The notes beneath the pieces are model-generated. The model searched no databases, was not told the DNA's origin, and saw only the letters and a program-made list of their open reading frames with translations. Below, piece by piece: positions 51,999 through 60,553 of a DNA stretch of 64,000 nt (within the stretch, counting starts at the first letter, position 1; the number at the start of each line of letters is the position of its first letter). Made by a program: the position numbers and the translations under genes. The stretch is from Ardenticatenaceae bacterium (GTDB lineage Bacteria > Chloroflexota > Anaerolineae > Promineifilales > Promineifilaceae), in assembly GCA_020634565.1 (NCBI GenBank), contig JACKBN010000009.1, forward strand, positions 1-64,000. Reading direction: 5' to 3'.

Positions 51999-52330
51999 CG
52001 TACTTCTTTAGCCTTTGTGTAGTCGGCAAAAAGCCTTTGAATGTAACGAGCCTTGATTTTTGCCGATTACTCGCGTAAAAGCAGGAGAAACGGCTCTACT
52101 TATTTTCCAGAACCTTCTCGCTTTTACAAAACGCTCACACACAGCGGATCGAATGAGCAAACTATTTGAGCAAATGTTTTGCCGCCTCAAAGAGGGGATT
52201 TCGCGCTGAGAAAACTCAGCCAATGAACAAGCGGGATTTAGAGGGATACTGCGCATGAAACCCAAAAAAATAGCGGTCTGTGCTTCAGGCGAGGCAGCCA
52301 AAAGCACAGACCGCCAAACTAATGGTTCAA
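51999..52330 (-). other. 332-bp intergenic region with two stem-loops
   Basis: This gap lies between the radical SAM gene and the Wzy-TPR gene. No credible gene is visible. It has a 10-bp stem, TCGGCAAAAA (52023-52032) with TTTTTGCCGA (52057-52066), and an 8-bp stem, GTAAAAGC (52075-52082) with GCTTTTAC (52120-52127), both with CTT- and ATTTT-containing loops like that at 42851. Confidence 0.7.
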
Positions 52331-54016
52331 CTAATCGCGATTAAATTGCCAGCTCAACGTTTGCAAACCGACGCTTAGAGCCGATTTGAACGTAGAAATA
52401 TCAGAAGCCAGCATCTTCAGGTAGGTAATAGCCGGACCTGGACGCAAAGCCCATTCGCGGAAGGCACGACGCTGCCAATACAGCAAGCGTTCAGCCGAGA
52501 GCTCGTCGTAATCCAGCACGGTGCCCTTATCCATATCCACTTGCTCCCAACGTGTGCCGGGGCGGAACCAATCATTCTTCACAACTTCGAAGAAGAAGGG
52601 TGTACCCGGATAAGGTGCTGCTACGTGGAACAAAGCAATGTCCAGCGGCAAACCTTTAGCAAACTCAATGGTCTCCCGAATGGTTTTTTCAGTTTCGCCG
52701 GGCAAACCAATGATGAAGTAACCCCAGTTCATGATGCCAGCATCGCGGGCCCACTGCAAGGAACGAGCTGCTTTGTCAGGATAAGCGCCTTTGCGTGCAT
52801 GACGCAAAATTTGCTCACTACCGCTCTCGATACCCCAGGAGATCAGCCGGTTACCAGCTTTACCCATCATGGCCAGCATTTCTTGATCAACATAGTCAAC
52901 ACGGCTGTTGCAGGTCCATTTCAGATTGATTTTCTCGTCAATCATGCGTTGGCACAGTTCCATCACCTGGTCGCGATTGACGGTGAACAGGTCAGCATAC
53001 ATGTGAATGTTGTTGAGGCCCATGTTCTTGAGCTTCCACAACTCTTTCATGATGTTGTCTGCTGAACGCACCCGCACGGAAAACTGGTAGCTAACGTGTT
53101 TAATACAGTAGGTACAGCCAGCGGGGCAGCCACGGCTGGTGACAATAAAAGTGAATGGCCCTTTGATGAGCGGCATCCGGTAATCACGCCAGGGCAGCAG
53201 CTCGTGCATGGGCAGCGGCATATCATCCAGGTTGGGGATGAACGGCCGTGTTAAATTCACCATGATTTCTTCACCATCGCGCCACACGAGCCCTTTGATC
53301 TTCCGCATATTAACCGTGCCATCTTCATTGTAGGCCGGCTCATACATCGGATCGTGGTCGTTGAAGATTTTCTGGATATTTTCTGGGCGCTGATCAACTT
53401 TGCCTTCTAACACATCCATCAAATCCCGAATGGTAAGGTCCGGTTCACCCAGCAAAATGTAATCCAATGACGGATACGGGCGCATTGTTTCGCGCGGGAT
53501 GGGCGTTACATGCGTGCCAAAGGCGATGGTTTGAGCGCCGCGCGCCTTCGCCAGGAAGCAGCCGTACATATCATTCTCCAGAGTGGGGGCTGTCACCTGG
53601 GTCATATAATATTTTGGCTTTAATTCGTCCAGTTTTTTGGCAAAAGCTGGCCAGCCCATGCGTTCGGCATTGGCATCAATGACTGCCACGGAATGCTCCG
53701 GATAAAGCATGGCAGCCATTTGGGCCAGTGAAACCTGGGGCCACACCATATTTTCGCGGGTACGGCGACCCACACGGTGCTGAGTACGAATCCACAAGCC
53801 ACCATCTGGCGTCGGCGGATTCACCAAAACGATATCTACGGCATTGGGGCCGCGTTCTTCTTCCAATAAACCCTGCCGCACAATTTCATCGGCATTGGGG
53901 AAATTGGCCATGCGCAATTTGGGCACACGACGCGTTCCTAAATTTTCGCGCAGCGGGTCAACGCTGCCACCATCTTTTTCTGTTACGTCTACGTCTTCGA
54001 GCTTAACTTGACTCAT
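52331..54016 (-). CDS. B12-binding-domain radical SAM protein
   Basis: A 561-residue enzyme of the BchE/HpnJ-like class. The N-terminal part (about 60-210) is a cobalamin-binding-type Rossmann fold ('DIVLVNPPTPDGGLWIRT', 'VSLAQMAAMLYPEHSVAVIDAN'). The radical SAM core carries 'TSRGCPAGCTYCIKH' (Cys at about 296, 300 and 303) binding the 4Fe-4S cluster, with 'ISWGIESGSEQIL' and 'NWGYFIIGLPGETEKT' as SAM-contact strands. The canonical DxHxxG B12 ligand is not seen, so base-off binding is possible. An AGGAGA ribosome site precedes ATG. The substrate is unknown; context suggests a glycan or lipid carrier. Confidence 0.9.
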   Translation of the reverse strand: MSQVKLEDVDVTEKDGGSVDPLRENLGTRRVPKLRMANFPNADEIVRQGLLEEERGPNAVDIVLVNPPTPDGGLWIRTQHRVGRRTRENMVWPQVSLAQMAAMLYPEHSVAVIDANAERMGWPAFAKKLDELKPKYYMTQVTAPTLENDMYGCFLAKARGAQTIAFGTHVTPIPRETMRPYPSLDYILLGEPDLTIRDLMDVLEGKVDQRPENIQKIFNDHDPMYEPAYNEDGTVNMRKIKGLVWRDGEEIMVNLTRPFIPNLDDMPLPMHELLPWRDYRMPLIKGPFTFIVTSRGCPAGCTYCIKHVSYQFSVRVRSADNIMKELWKLKNMGLNNIHMYADLFTVNRDQVMELCQRMIDEKINLKWTCNSRVDYVDQEMLAMMGKAGNRLISWGIESGSEQILRHARKGAYPDKAARSLQWARDAGIMNWGYFIIGLPGETEKTIRETIEFAKGLPLDIALFHVAAPYPGTPFFFEVVKNDWFRPGTRWEQVDMDKGTVLDYDELSAERLLYWQRRAFREWALRPGPAITYLKMLASDISTFKSALSVGLQTLSWQFNRD

Positions 54017-54090
54017 TGCAAATCTCCTAGGCTATGCCCGCTATCTTTTCTGAGGGTATAGATTCTATCTTACACAATTGCGAATACGGC

Positions 54091-55293
54091 TCATCCGTAT
54101 CCTTTCAGATCACGTTTTGCTAAAATTTCGCGCTGGCTGAGCTCTTCCAGTACGCGCAGCAAAACCCAGTAAATGATTAGTTGGAGGCCCACTAATGTAG
54201 ACATGGCGCTGCCCAAAAGGTAGAGCCAAACCCGTTGAATGGGCCAATTCTGATTGATTGCTAACGAGAGGCTGCCAATTCCCAAAATCAGACCCAACAC
54301 AACGGCCAAAATGCCCAGCCACCCAAAGTGATGGTTAATGGGGGTCTTGAAAATAGGCTTACGGAACAATCCCTGGCGAATGGGCTGCTTGTGGAAAATG
54401 GACACCATGTAGTTAAAGGTAACACCCAGGGCAAAAATGCTGATGCCACCAACAGAGGTGATAAGCGCGGTAAATACGGCCGTTACCCCCCAGGCACCCA
54501 AACTCGTGGTATCCCCAATGCGGGCCACGACCAAACCAATCACCACCAACGCCGCAATGATGATGCCAGCCAAACCCACCAAACCCAGAATACGCACCGG
54601 ATTGTAGGTCATTGCCGTCCAGACCATTGATTCCAGGAATAAACGGCCGTCATGCACCACGCTCAATTTGGAACGACCCAGCCGTTCGCTATACGGAATC
54701 GGGATTTCGGTCATTTTGATTTGCTCATGCAACGCGCGGGTGCTCATCACTGGCGTCAGGTTCAGACCATCCGGCAGCGGGTAAATCTTCTGCAGCACCT
54801 CTTTCTTGAAAACACGCATACCGCTGGCGCTGTCTGTAATACGCTGCCGCCCCAACAGGCTGAGCAAATTGGCAAAGAAGAAGTTGCCCACACGCCGTGT
54901 CAGCGGCATCTGGCTGTCTGCACCCGCCATACGGGAACCAACCACAATTTCTGAGCCGTTCATTGCTTCCACACACAATTTGGGGAAGTACTCGGGCGGA
55001 TACGTGCCGTCAGCATCCAAAAACCCAATGAGTTCACCTTTGGCCTGGCTGAACCCTGTTTTCAGTGCGCCACCGTATCCTTTATTTTGCGGATGTTTAA
55101 TGAGGGTGACACCGTCGATGCTGCGGGCAATTTCTACAGTTTTGTCTTTGGACCCATCATCAACAACAAGTAATTCCAATCCATCTACGCCAACTTCGCG
55201 CAGTGAATCGCGGACAGCCAAAACGCGATGGGCGATTTCGGCAATCCCATCTTCTTCATTATAGGCCGGTATTACAACAGAAAGTGTGGTCAT
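54091..55293 (-). CDS. GT2 polyprenyl-phosphate glycosyltransferase (DPM/GtrB-like) with TM tail
   Basis: A 400-residue enzyme. The GT-A domain (1-230) shows 'LSVVIPAYNEEDGIAEIA', 'LLVVDDGSKDKT', 'HPQNKGYGGALKTGF' and the metal site 'IGFLDADGTYPPEYF'. The C-terminal part has four helices ('ILGLVGLAGIIIAALVVIGLVV', then three more), as in GtrB-type enzymes. It makes a polyprenyl-phosphate sugar, the donor for the GT39-like enzymes at 19362 and 33844. It is 74 bp upstream of the radical SAM gene. Confidence 0.9.
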   Translation of the reverse strand: MTTLSVVIPAYNEEDGIAEIAHRVLAVRDSLREVGVDGLELLVVDDGSKDKTVEIARSIDGVTLIKHPQNKGYGGALKTGFSQAKGELIGFLDADGTYPPEYFPKLCVEAMNGSEIVVGSRMAGADSQMPLTRRVGNFFFANLLSLLGRQRITDSASGMRVFKKEVLQKIYPLPDGLNLTPVMSTRALHEQIKMTEIPIPYSERLGRSKLSVVHDGRLFLESMVWTAMTYNPVRILGLVGLAGIIIAALVVIGLVVARIGDTTSLGAWGVTAVFTALITSVGGISIFALGVTFNYMVSIFHKQPIRQGLFRKPIFKTPINHHFGWLGILAVVLGLILGIGSLSLAINQNWPIQRVWLYLLGSAMSTLVGLQLIIYWVLLRVLEELSQREILAKRDLKGYG

Positions 55294-55390
55294 AATTTGT
55301 TACACCAATTCGTTTTTGCGTATGCATTAATAAAAAAATCCGTATACGCAACACTATAAGAAAGTTTTCTTAAGCTCTACCTGTAGGCTT

Positions 55391-56125
55391 TTAAAAATAA
55401 ATCGTTTTATCTTGGGGTTTCGCAGTGCCATCGATCGTTTTGATGACTTTGGCCGGAACGCCAGCCACCACTGAATGCGGCGGCACATCTTTGGTAACGA
55501 CGGCACCCGCAGCCACCACGGAGCCTTTGCCCACGCGCACGCCATCGGTAATGACGGCCCCGGCTCCCAGCCAGCAATCATCTTCGATCACGATGCCTTC
55601 AGCGGTGATGCCCTGTTCGGTGAACGGCCGTTTCGGGTCATCAAAAATATGGTTCACGGCAATAATCTGGGTAAATGGCGAGGTAAACACGCGGTCGCCA
55701 ATTGTTACACCGCCCTGCCCGCGAATGATGCTGTACTCACCAATCAAGCTGTCGCGGCCAATCTTGATGCCCGCATGAGGCAAATCCCGAAAATTGTAAA
55801 CATGCAGCACCGCCCCATGCATCACAATGGATTCTTCGCCAATTTCAATGCCTGCCGGACAGGCATGCAGGTAGCTGCCCTGATCCAGATAGACACCGTT
55901 TTTCAGGGTAATATGGTTGGCAAACCGCAGCCGCACATTATTTTCGATGGCCGCCATGCCCTCCATGTTGAGAATCAGCCGGTAAAGAAACCCGCGCAGG
56001 CCAATGCCCACAATGGTGGGTACCCAACCAACCATGAAGAACAGCAATTGCTCCAAAACATACCGTCCCAGACCAGCGGCCTGACGGCTCAGGTATAGTT
56101 GTAGACTTCCAAGAATTTTTGACAC
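55391..56125 (-). CDS. Left-handed beta-helix acyltransferase (hexapeptide repeat)
   Basis: A 244-residue O-acetyltransferase-like protein. After a hydrophobic N-terminus ('LLFFMVGWVPTIVGIGLRGFLY') that may bind the membrane, hexapeptide repeats run from about 60 to 220 ('GIEIGEESIVMHGAVL', 'GIKIGRDSLIGEYSII', 'GIVIEDDCWLGAGAVI', 'VRVGKGSVVAAGAVV'), with 'IAVNHIF' holding the likely catalytic His and the closing 'PPHSVVAGVPAKVIK'. It starts with GTG at 56125; the next ATG falls in the hydrophobic segment. It is the first gene of the 42-kb minus-strand block and probably acetylates the glycan. Confidence 0.88.
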   Translation of the reverse strand: MSKILGSLQLYLSRQAAGLGRYVLEQLLFFMVGWVPTIVGIGLRGFLYRLILNMEGMAAIENNVRLRFANHITLKNGVYLDQGSYLHACPAGIEIGEESIVMHGAVLHVYNFRDLPHAGIKIGRDSLIGEYSIIRGQGGVTIGDRVFTSPFTQIIAVNHIFDDPKRPFTEQGITAEGIVIEDDCWLGAGAVITDGVRVGKGSVVAAGAVVTKDVPPHSVVAGVPAKVIKTIDGTAKPQDKTIYF

Positions 56126-56602
56126 TTCGCTAACTTGTATCCGTTTGTTACAGATTGATAAAAATGACAGGAATTGTTGGGTAAAGAAACCAGATGGGCT
56201 CTCTTTTCAGACCGAAATCTGCGCATCAAGCCAGACGGCAAATGCCTGAAAATCATCTTCGATTCAGAAACAACCAGATTGGCGACATTGAAAGCGATGG
56301 GAGTCGGTACGTATCGTTTGCCCGTGGTAGAGCAGCAAGATACATGGCTGAATCGTGGCGGGTGCTACTTACAAATATAGGATGACACCTGGTAATCTTC
56401 TATCGTCGCAAATTATGGGTAAGTGATCTTACAAAGGAGCTTACAGGTAGCAGGACCCTGCCCCACGCTAAACAAGCTCGTCCCTGCGTTGCTAGCCATT
56501 CTAACTTTCTCCAAAACCCACGCTTGACAGATCCTCACGACCTCATTAAAATCGAACCAATCATTTAAAAAAATTCAAATATTCAATAAAGATAAACAGA
56601 AA
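56126..56602. other. 477-bp divergent intergenic region
   Basis: This separates the minus-strand glycan block from the plus-strand HTH gene and must hold both promoters. I see no consensus promoter pair, repeat tract or ACGGCCGT octamer. A 68-codon frame at 56174-56380 has no ribosome site and no family features and is not called as a gene. Confidence 0.6.
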
Positions 56603-57202
56603 ATGGAAGAACCAACCCATCTGGCCCAAGAATTTTTGGTGGATGATCTAGAGATGCTGAAAGTCATTGCCCACAACACGCGTCTGGATATCTTGCAATC
56701 CCTCAAAAAGCCCAAAACCGTTAAAGAGATCGCCCGGCTGCTTAAATTGCCAGCGACCAAGCTGTATTATCACGTCAACCTCATGGAAAAACACGGCCTG
56801 ATCCAGATTGTGGAAACCAATATCGTGTCGGGCATTGTGGAAAAAAAGTACCAGGTCGTCGCCCGAAATTACCGAATCGACGATCAACTGCTGGCCGACC
56901 AATCTGGCAGCACCGAAAACGTGTACCAAATGATCAACGCGATGCTGGACGTCACCCGGTCAGAAATTCAGCGCACGATGCAGATAACCCAGCAAAATCC
57001 ATTCGACGCTTCCCGCGGCATTTTATGGCGCACCTCGATCCGGCTTACCCCAGAGCAATATGAAGAGCTATACGGCCGTTTCCAAGCCCTACTCGATGAA
57101 ATTAGCGAATTGAACAAGGAAGGGTTGGAGGATGGCACAGATTTGTATGGCTTTACCCTGGCTTGGTATCCGTTGGTGCCCCCCGTGGAGGATGAATCAT
57201 GA
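56603..57202 (+). CDS. ArsR-like winged-helix transcriptional regulator
   Basis: A 199-residue regulator. The winged helix-turn-helix occupies about residues 18-95: 'LKVIAHNTRLDILQSL', 'KTVKEIARLLKLPATKLYYHVNLMEKHGLI' in helix-turn-helix order, then a wing with 'IVEKKYQVVARNY'. The C-terminal half is helical and could bind a ligand or dimerise. It overlaps the nucleotidyltransferase gene by 4 bp (ATGA), a two-gene operon. Such HTH_20-type regulators often repress their own operon; the signal is unknown. Confidence 0.88.
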   Translation: MEEPTHLAQEFLVDDLEMLKVIAHNTRLDILQSLKKPKTVKEIARLLKLPATKLYYHVNLMEKHGLIQIVETNIVSGIVEKKYQVVARNYRIDDQLLADQSGSTENVYQMINAMLDVTRSEIQRTMQITQQNPFDASRGILWRTSIRLTPEQYEELYGRFQALLDEISELNKEGLEDGTDLYGFTLAWYPLVPPVEDES

Positions 57203-58044
57203 GTGCAATTTCTGAAGCGTGGTTGGCGAGAGCAAAGGCAAACACGGCCGTATTTCAGCAAAACCCGCACATCAAAGCAATGCTGGTCACTGGCTCCGTG
57301 GCCAAAGGCGTGGCCGACGACAATTCCGACATCGACACCATCCTTTACTACGACGAACTGCCCGGCGAAGAAGCGTTTGAAGCATCCCGGCAAGCAGCGC
57401 TGGATTCCGGCGGCGGCTTTTACGGTGGCAATGCCCAGGACGGCTGGGCCCTTTTTCAGTACATCGACGGCATACGCCATGACTTTGCCCACGCCAAACT
57501 GAGTGAAACCAAAGAGATGATCGAACAATTTCTGGCGGAGCCAACTTTGGAAGAAAACAATCTGTTCATCGCCCTCGATGGCATTCTCACCGGCGTGCCG
57601 CTTAAAGGCGCAGAAATCACCCAGGCTTGGAAAGAGAAGCTGGCCAACTATCCGCCCCAGCTTGGCGACATGCTGGTGCAAAAGCACCTCCGCTTCCGAC
57701 CACATTGGGTGCTGCAAAAAATGGGCGTCGATCGCCACGAAATCATCTTTTTACAAGAAGAAATGCTCAACGCTGTGCAAAACATTTTTGGCGTCTTGTG
57801 TGGCTTAAACAAACTGTACCATCCCGGCAAAATCAAAGGGCTAAACCAAACCGTGACCAAAATGAAGATCGCGCCCCCCAATGTTGCCAGCCGTCTGCCT
57901 GCCCTGTTTGAAGTGGATATGCAAACGGCCGTAAACAACCTCAAGGTCCTCATAGAGGAAACAATCGCCCTGGTGGAAACGCACATGCCCCACATTGACA
58001 CCGCCCCCACCCGAAAACTATTTACCATGCAGCTGCGCAAGTAA
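57199..58044 (+). CDS. Nucleotidyltransferase-domain (MNT-like) protein
   Basis: A 281-residue protein. The polymerase-beta-type nucleotidyltransferase motif 'MLVTGSVAKGVADDNSDIDTILYY' (in two parts, G-S then D-x-D) lies at about residues 28-51, with a third acidic residue plausible in 'GIRHDFAHAK'. The C-terminal two-thirds is helical ('LQKMGVDRHEIIFLQEEML'). It resembles aminoglycoside-type or MNT nucleotidyltransferases, but the substrate is not readable. The 4-bp overlap with an HTH regulator invites comparison with resistance or toxin-antitoxin nucleotidyltransferases; no HEPN partner is visible. Confidence 0.83.
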   Translation: MSAISEAWLARAKANTAVFQQNPHIKAMLVTGSVAKGVADDNSDIDTILYYDELPGEEAFEASRQAALDSGGGFYGGNAQDGWALFQYIDGIRHDFAHAKLSETKEMIEQFLAEPTLEENNLFIALDGILTGVPLKGAEITQAWKEKLANYPPQLGDMLVQKHLRFRPHWVLQKMGVDRHEIIFLQEEMLNAVQNIFGVLCGLNKLYHPGKIKGLNQTVTKMKIAPPNVASRLPALFEVDMQTAVNNLKVLIEETIALVETHMPHIDTAPTRKLFTMQLRK

Positions 58045-58054
58045 GCAAAAGAAT

Positions 58055-58133
58055 CAACAGATTTCGCAGATTCATCATTTTCCCCTCTGTGAAACTCTGC
58101 TCTTCTCTGTGTAGCTCTGTGTCCCTAATTCTT
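58055..58133. repeat. CAGATTTCGCAGATT / CTCTGTGT-word tract
   Basis: The gap before the peptidase gene holds CAGATTTCGCAGATT (58058-58072), identical to 2226-2240, followed by several CTCTGTG and CTCTG copies (58086-58121), the reverse complement of CACAGAG words seen at 61813. It is non-coding. Confidence 0.75.
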
Positions 58134-58149
58134 TTTTCAGGAGAAAATC

Positions 58150-60054
58150 ATGAAACGAATTGAATCTTTTTTATCCGCGCGGCTCTTTTTGGTGCCGCAG
58201 CTTGTAGGTGATCGCATCTATTTTGTGAGCAATCTAAACGGCCGTAACAGCCTCTACGTCATGGATCGCGGCGGCAGCGTGCCCGAACCCCTGTTGCCCC
58301 CCGACATTGCCATGCAAAATCCGCACCTGATGAACGGCCGTTCCTTCATCGTCTTCCCCCAGCTAGATAAAATCCTTGTCATGCTCGATCAGGACGGCGA
58401 CGAAAACTACCTACCCATGATGATTCCGCTCGAAGGCGGCTACCCTGAACCACTCTTCCCTGATGAGTTCAACAACCACCGCGTCATCGCTGTAGAACCA
58501 GATCTCGAACAAAACAATCTGTTTTTTATGGCCGAATCCCGCAGTGAAGCCATGCATCATTCCTATTTAGCCAATCTGGAAACGGGTGAGCTGCTCAAGC
58601 TAAACGCCAGTCGCTTTGGTGGCTGGCCCAATGGCAGCAATAAGGACAAAACCAAATTTATCCTTCAAGAAGGCTATGGTGCTGGCGACAGCGTCCTGTT
58701 CACATACAACCTGGGCGACGAAAAGCCCACCACCCTGCTGGGCACTCCCATGATGGAACGCGACCCGGAAAATCCGCCACGCACCTACAACATTGGCGGT
58801 GGTGATTTCATCCGCAACGAAACAGGGTTGCTCGCTGGCACCTCCGAATTTGAAGACACCTACGGCCTGGCTTACCTGCCGCTCGACAATCCAGAAGCGT
58901 TGCAGCAAATCCCCATCAATGGCATCCAGCACGAAGGCGTCGGTGAATTGGAAGAGGCACGGCACCTGACTGGCAACAAATTCCTCGTCATTTACAACAT
59001 CGACGGCAGTTCCTGGGCCTACGAAGCAGAGTTTGATGAGGACACCCTCACCATGCAGCTCACCCACTTGCTCTGCGGCCAAGGGAAATTTGCCGGCGGC
59101 GTTTTGGAATCAATCCAGTACAACAAGATGCAGGATGAGTACGTGCTTTCATTTTCAACGGCCGTTTCTCCCACCCAAATCTACACCATCAGCGGCCCCA
59201 ACCGGGATAATCTCCAACAGCACACCCGCGAGCGCATTTTGGGTCTGCCGCAGGAATGGCTGTCCCCCGGCGAAGATTATCCCTTCACCAGCTACGACGG
59301 CCTGCGCATCTCCGCCCGCCTCTACCTACCCGCCCCAGCCCTGGGATTCGAAGGGCCGCGGCCACTCGTTTACTACATCCACGGCGGCCCCCAAGGCCAG
59401 GAACGCCCTGATTTTGCCTGGTTCTCTATGCCGTTTATCCAATTCCTGGCGCTCAACGGCTTTGCCGTCTTTGTGCCCAACGTGCGCGGCAGCACCGGCT
59501 ACGGCTTTGAGTACATGAAACACGTCGTGCGTGATTGGGGCGGCAAGGATCGCCTGGATCACGTCCACGCCATGACAGAAGTTCTGCCCAAAGACCCCCG
59601 TCTCGACACCAACCGGGCGGGCGTCGTCGGCCGTTCCTACGGTGGCTATATGACCCTCACCCTGGCCAGCCGCCACCCCGAGCTCTGGTCTGCCGCCATC
59701 GACATGTTTGGCCCGTACGACCTCACCACCTTTGCCAGCCGCGTGCCGGAAACTTGGAAACCATTCATCAAACTACTCGTCGGCGACCCCGAAACCGAGC
59801 AAGATTTTCTAAAAGAGCGCTCCCCACGCACTTACATCGAGCAAGTCACCGCGCCGATGTTGGTGGTGCAGGGCAAAAACGACCCCCGCGTCATCGAGCA
59901 GGAGTCCAGCGAACTGGTAGAACACCTAAAAGATATGGGCAAAGAGGTGGATTACCTCATGTTCCCCGACGAAGGCCACGACGTACTCAAATACGAAAAT
60001 CGCGTCAATGTGTACACGACCATGACCGATTTCTTCAAAAAGCACCTAGAGTAA
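58150..60054 (+). CDS. S9-family prolyl oligopeptidase / acylaminoacyl peptidase
   Basis: A 634-residue serine peptidase. An N-terminal beta-propeller (about 10-360) is followed by an alpha/beta-hydrolase domain: 'VYYIHGGPQGQERPDFAWF' (oxyanion region), 'VPNVRGSTGYGFEYMKHV', nucleophile Ser496 in 'VVGRSYGGYM', Asp578 in 'VVQGKNDPRV' and His610 in 'PDEGHDVLKY'. No signal peptide is visible, so it acts in the cytoplasm on short peptides. Three octamers fall in the gene. A strong terminator follows, so it appears monocistronic. Confidence 0.93.
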   Translation: MKRIESFLSARLFLVPQLVGDRIYFVSNLNGRNSLYVMDRGGSVPEPLLPPDIAMQNPHLMNGRSFIVFPQLDKILVMLDQDGDENYLPMMIPLEGGYPEPLFPDEFNNHRVIAVEPDLEQNNLFFMAESRSEAMHHSYLANLETGELLKLNASRFGGWPNGSNKDKTKFILQEGYGAGDSVLFTYNLGDEKPTTLLGTPMMERDPENPPRTYNIGGGDFIRNETGLLAGTSEFEDTYGLAYLPLDNPEALQQIPINGIQHEGVGELEEARHLTGNKFLVIYNIDGSSWAYEAEFDEDTLTMQLTHLLCGQGKFAGGVLESIQYNKMQDEYVLSFSTAVSPTQIYTISGPNRDNLQQHTRERILGLPQEWLSPGEDYPFTSYDGLRISARLYLPAPALGFEGPRPLVYYIHGGPQGQERPDFAWFSMPFIQFLALNGFAVFVPNVRGSTGYGFEYMKHVVRDWGGKDRLDHVHAMTEVLPKDPRLDTNRAGVVGRSYGGYMTLTLASRHPELWSAAIDMFGPYDLTTFASRVPETWKPFIKLLVGDPETEQDFLKERSPRTYIEQVTAPMLVVQGKNDPRVIEQESSELVEHLKDMGKEVDYLMFPDEGHDVLKYENRVNVYTTMTDFFKKHLE

Positions 60055-60072
60055 AATTTCCCTCGTAACGCG

Positions 60073-60107
60073 AAAAGAGCCAATCCTTTTTCGGGGTTGG
60101 CTCTTTT
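60073..60107. terminator. Bidirectional terminator
   Basis: AAAAGAGCCAA (60073-60083) and TTGGCTCTTTT (60097-60107) form a perfect 11-bp stem with a 13-nt loop between convergent genes, with A and T ends giving a short T-run on both strands. Confidence 0.85.
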
Positions 60108-60172
60108 CACTTTAGTTTAGATTGCAAAACAATCGCCCACAAACAACTCATGGGACAACAGGCAGCAATTTG

Positions 60173-60532
60173 TTACGTGGCCTCTTGTTTAAGGGCAAAA
60201 CCCGTCCACAAAGCACCGGCTAAATCCACCAGGCCAAACAGAATCAGCTGCACAGGCGCCAGTTTCAGCAAGACAAATGCGGTGAAGAAAACAATGACGG
60301 AAGCTCGACCTGGCACACTCCACTGGTAAAAAGCGCGCAGTTGATGCCGGGCCGCTTCAAAACAATAATACGCCAAAATCAGCAGCAACATCCCCACAAC
60401 CCGAATCCAAACTTCTTCAGTGTGGGCAAAGTTGAACATACCCGGCAAAACATTGGGGATAAGTACCAAAATCGACCCCAAACCCAATAAATAAAAGCTC
60501 CAAGCGAATACAGATCGTGTGCTTTTTTCCAT
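60173..60532 (-). CDS. Small four-helix membrane protein of unknown function
   Basis: A 119-residue protein with about four hydrophobic segments ('FYLLGLGSILVLIPNVLPG', 'VVGMLLLILAYYCFEAA', 'SVIVFFTAFVLLKLAPVQL', 'LFGLVDLAGALWTGFAL'). I do not recognise the family. It lies 21 bp downstream of the flavin monooxygenase on the same strand, so it is probably co-transcribed. The Tyr-Cys-Phe-Glu-Ala-Ala-Arg stretch suggests a conserved loop, but no catalytic motif is visible. Confidence 0.7.
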   Translation of the reverse strand: MEKSTRSVFAWSFYLLGLGSILVLIPNVLPGMFNFAHTEEVWIRVVGMLLLILAYYCFEAARHQLRAFYQWSVPGRASVIVFFTAFVLLKLAPVQLILFGLVDLAGALWTGFALKQEAT

Positions 60533-60553
60533 CAGGATGTTTCCATTTCTAGC

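Noticed and set aside
56174..56380. 68-codon frame in the divergent intergenic region
   Set aside because: No ribosome site, no domain or hydrophobic pattern, and placed in a promoter region.
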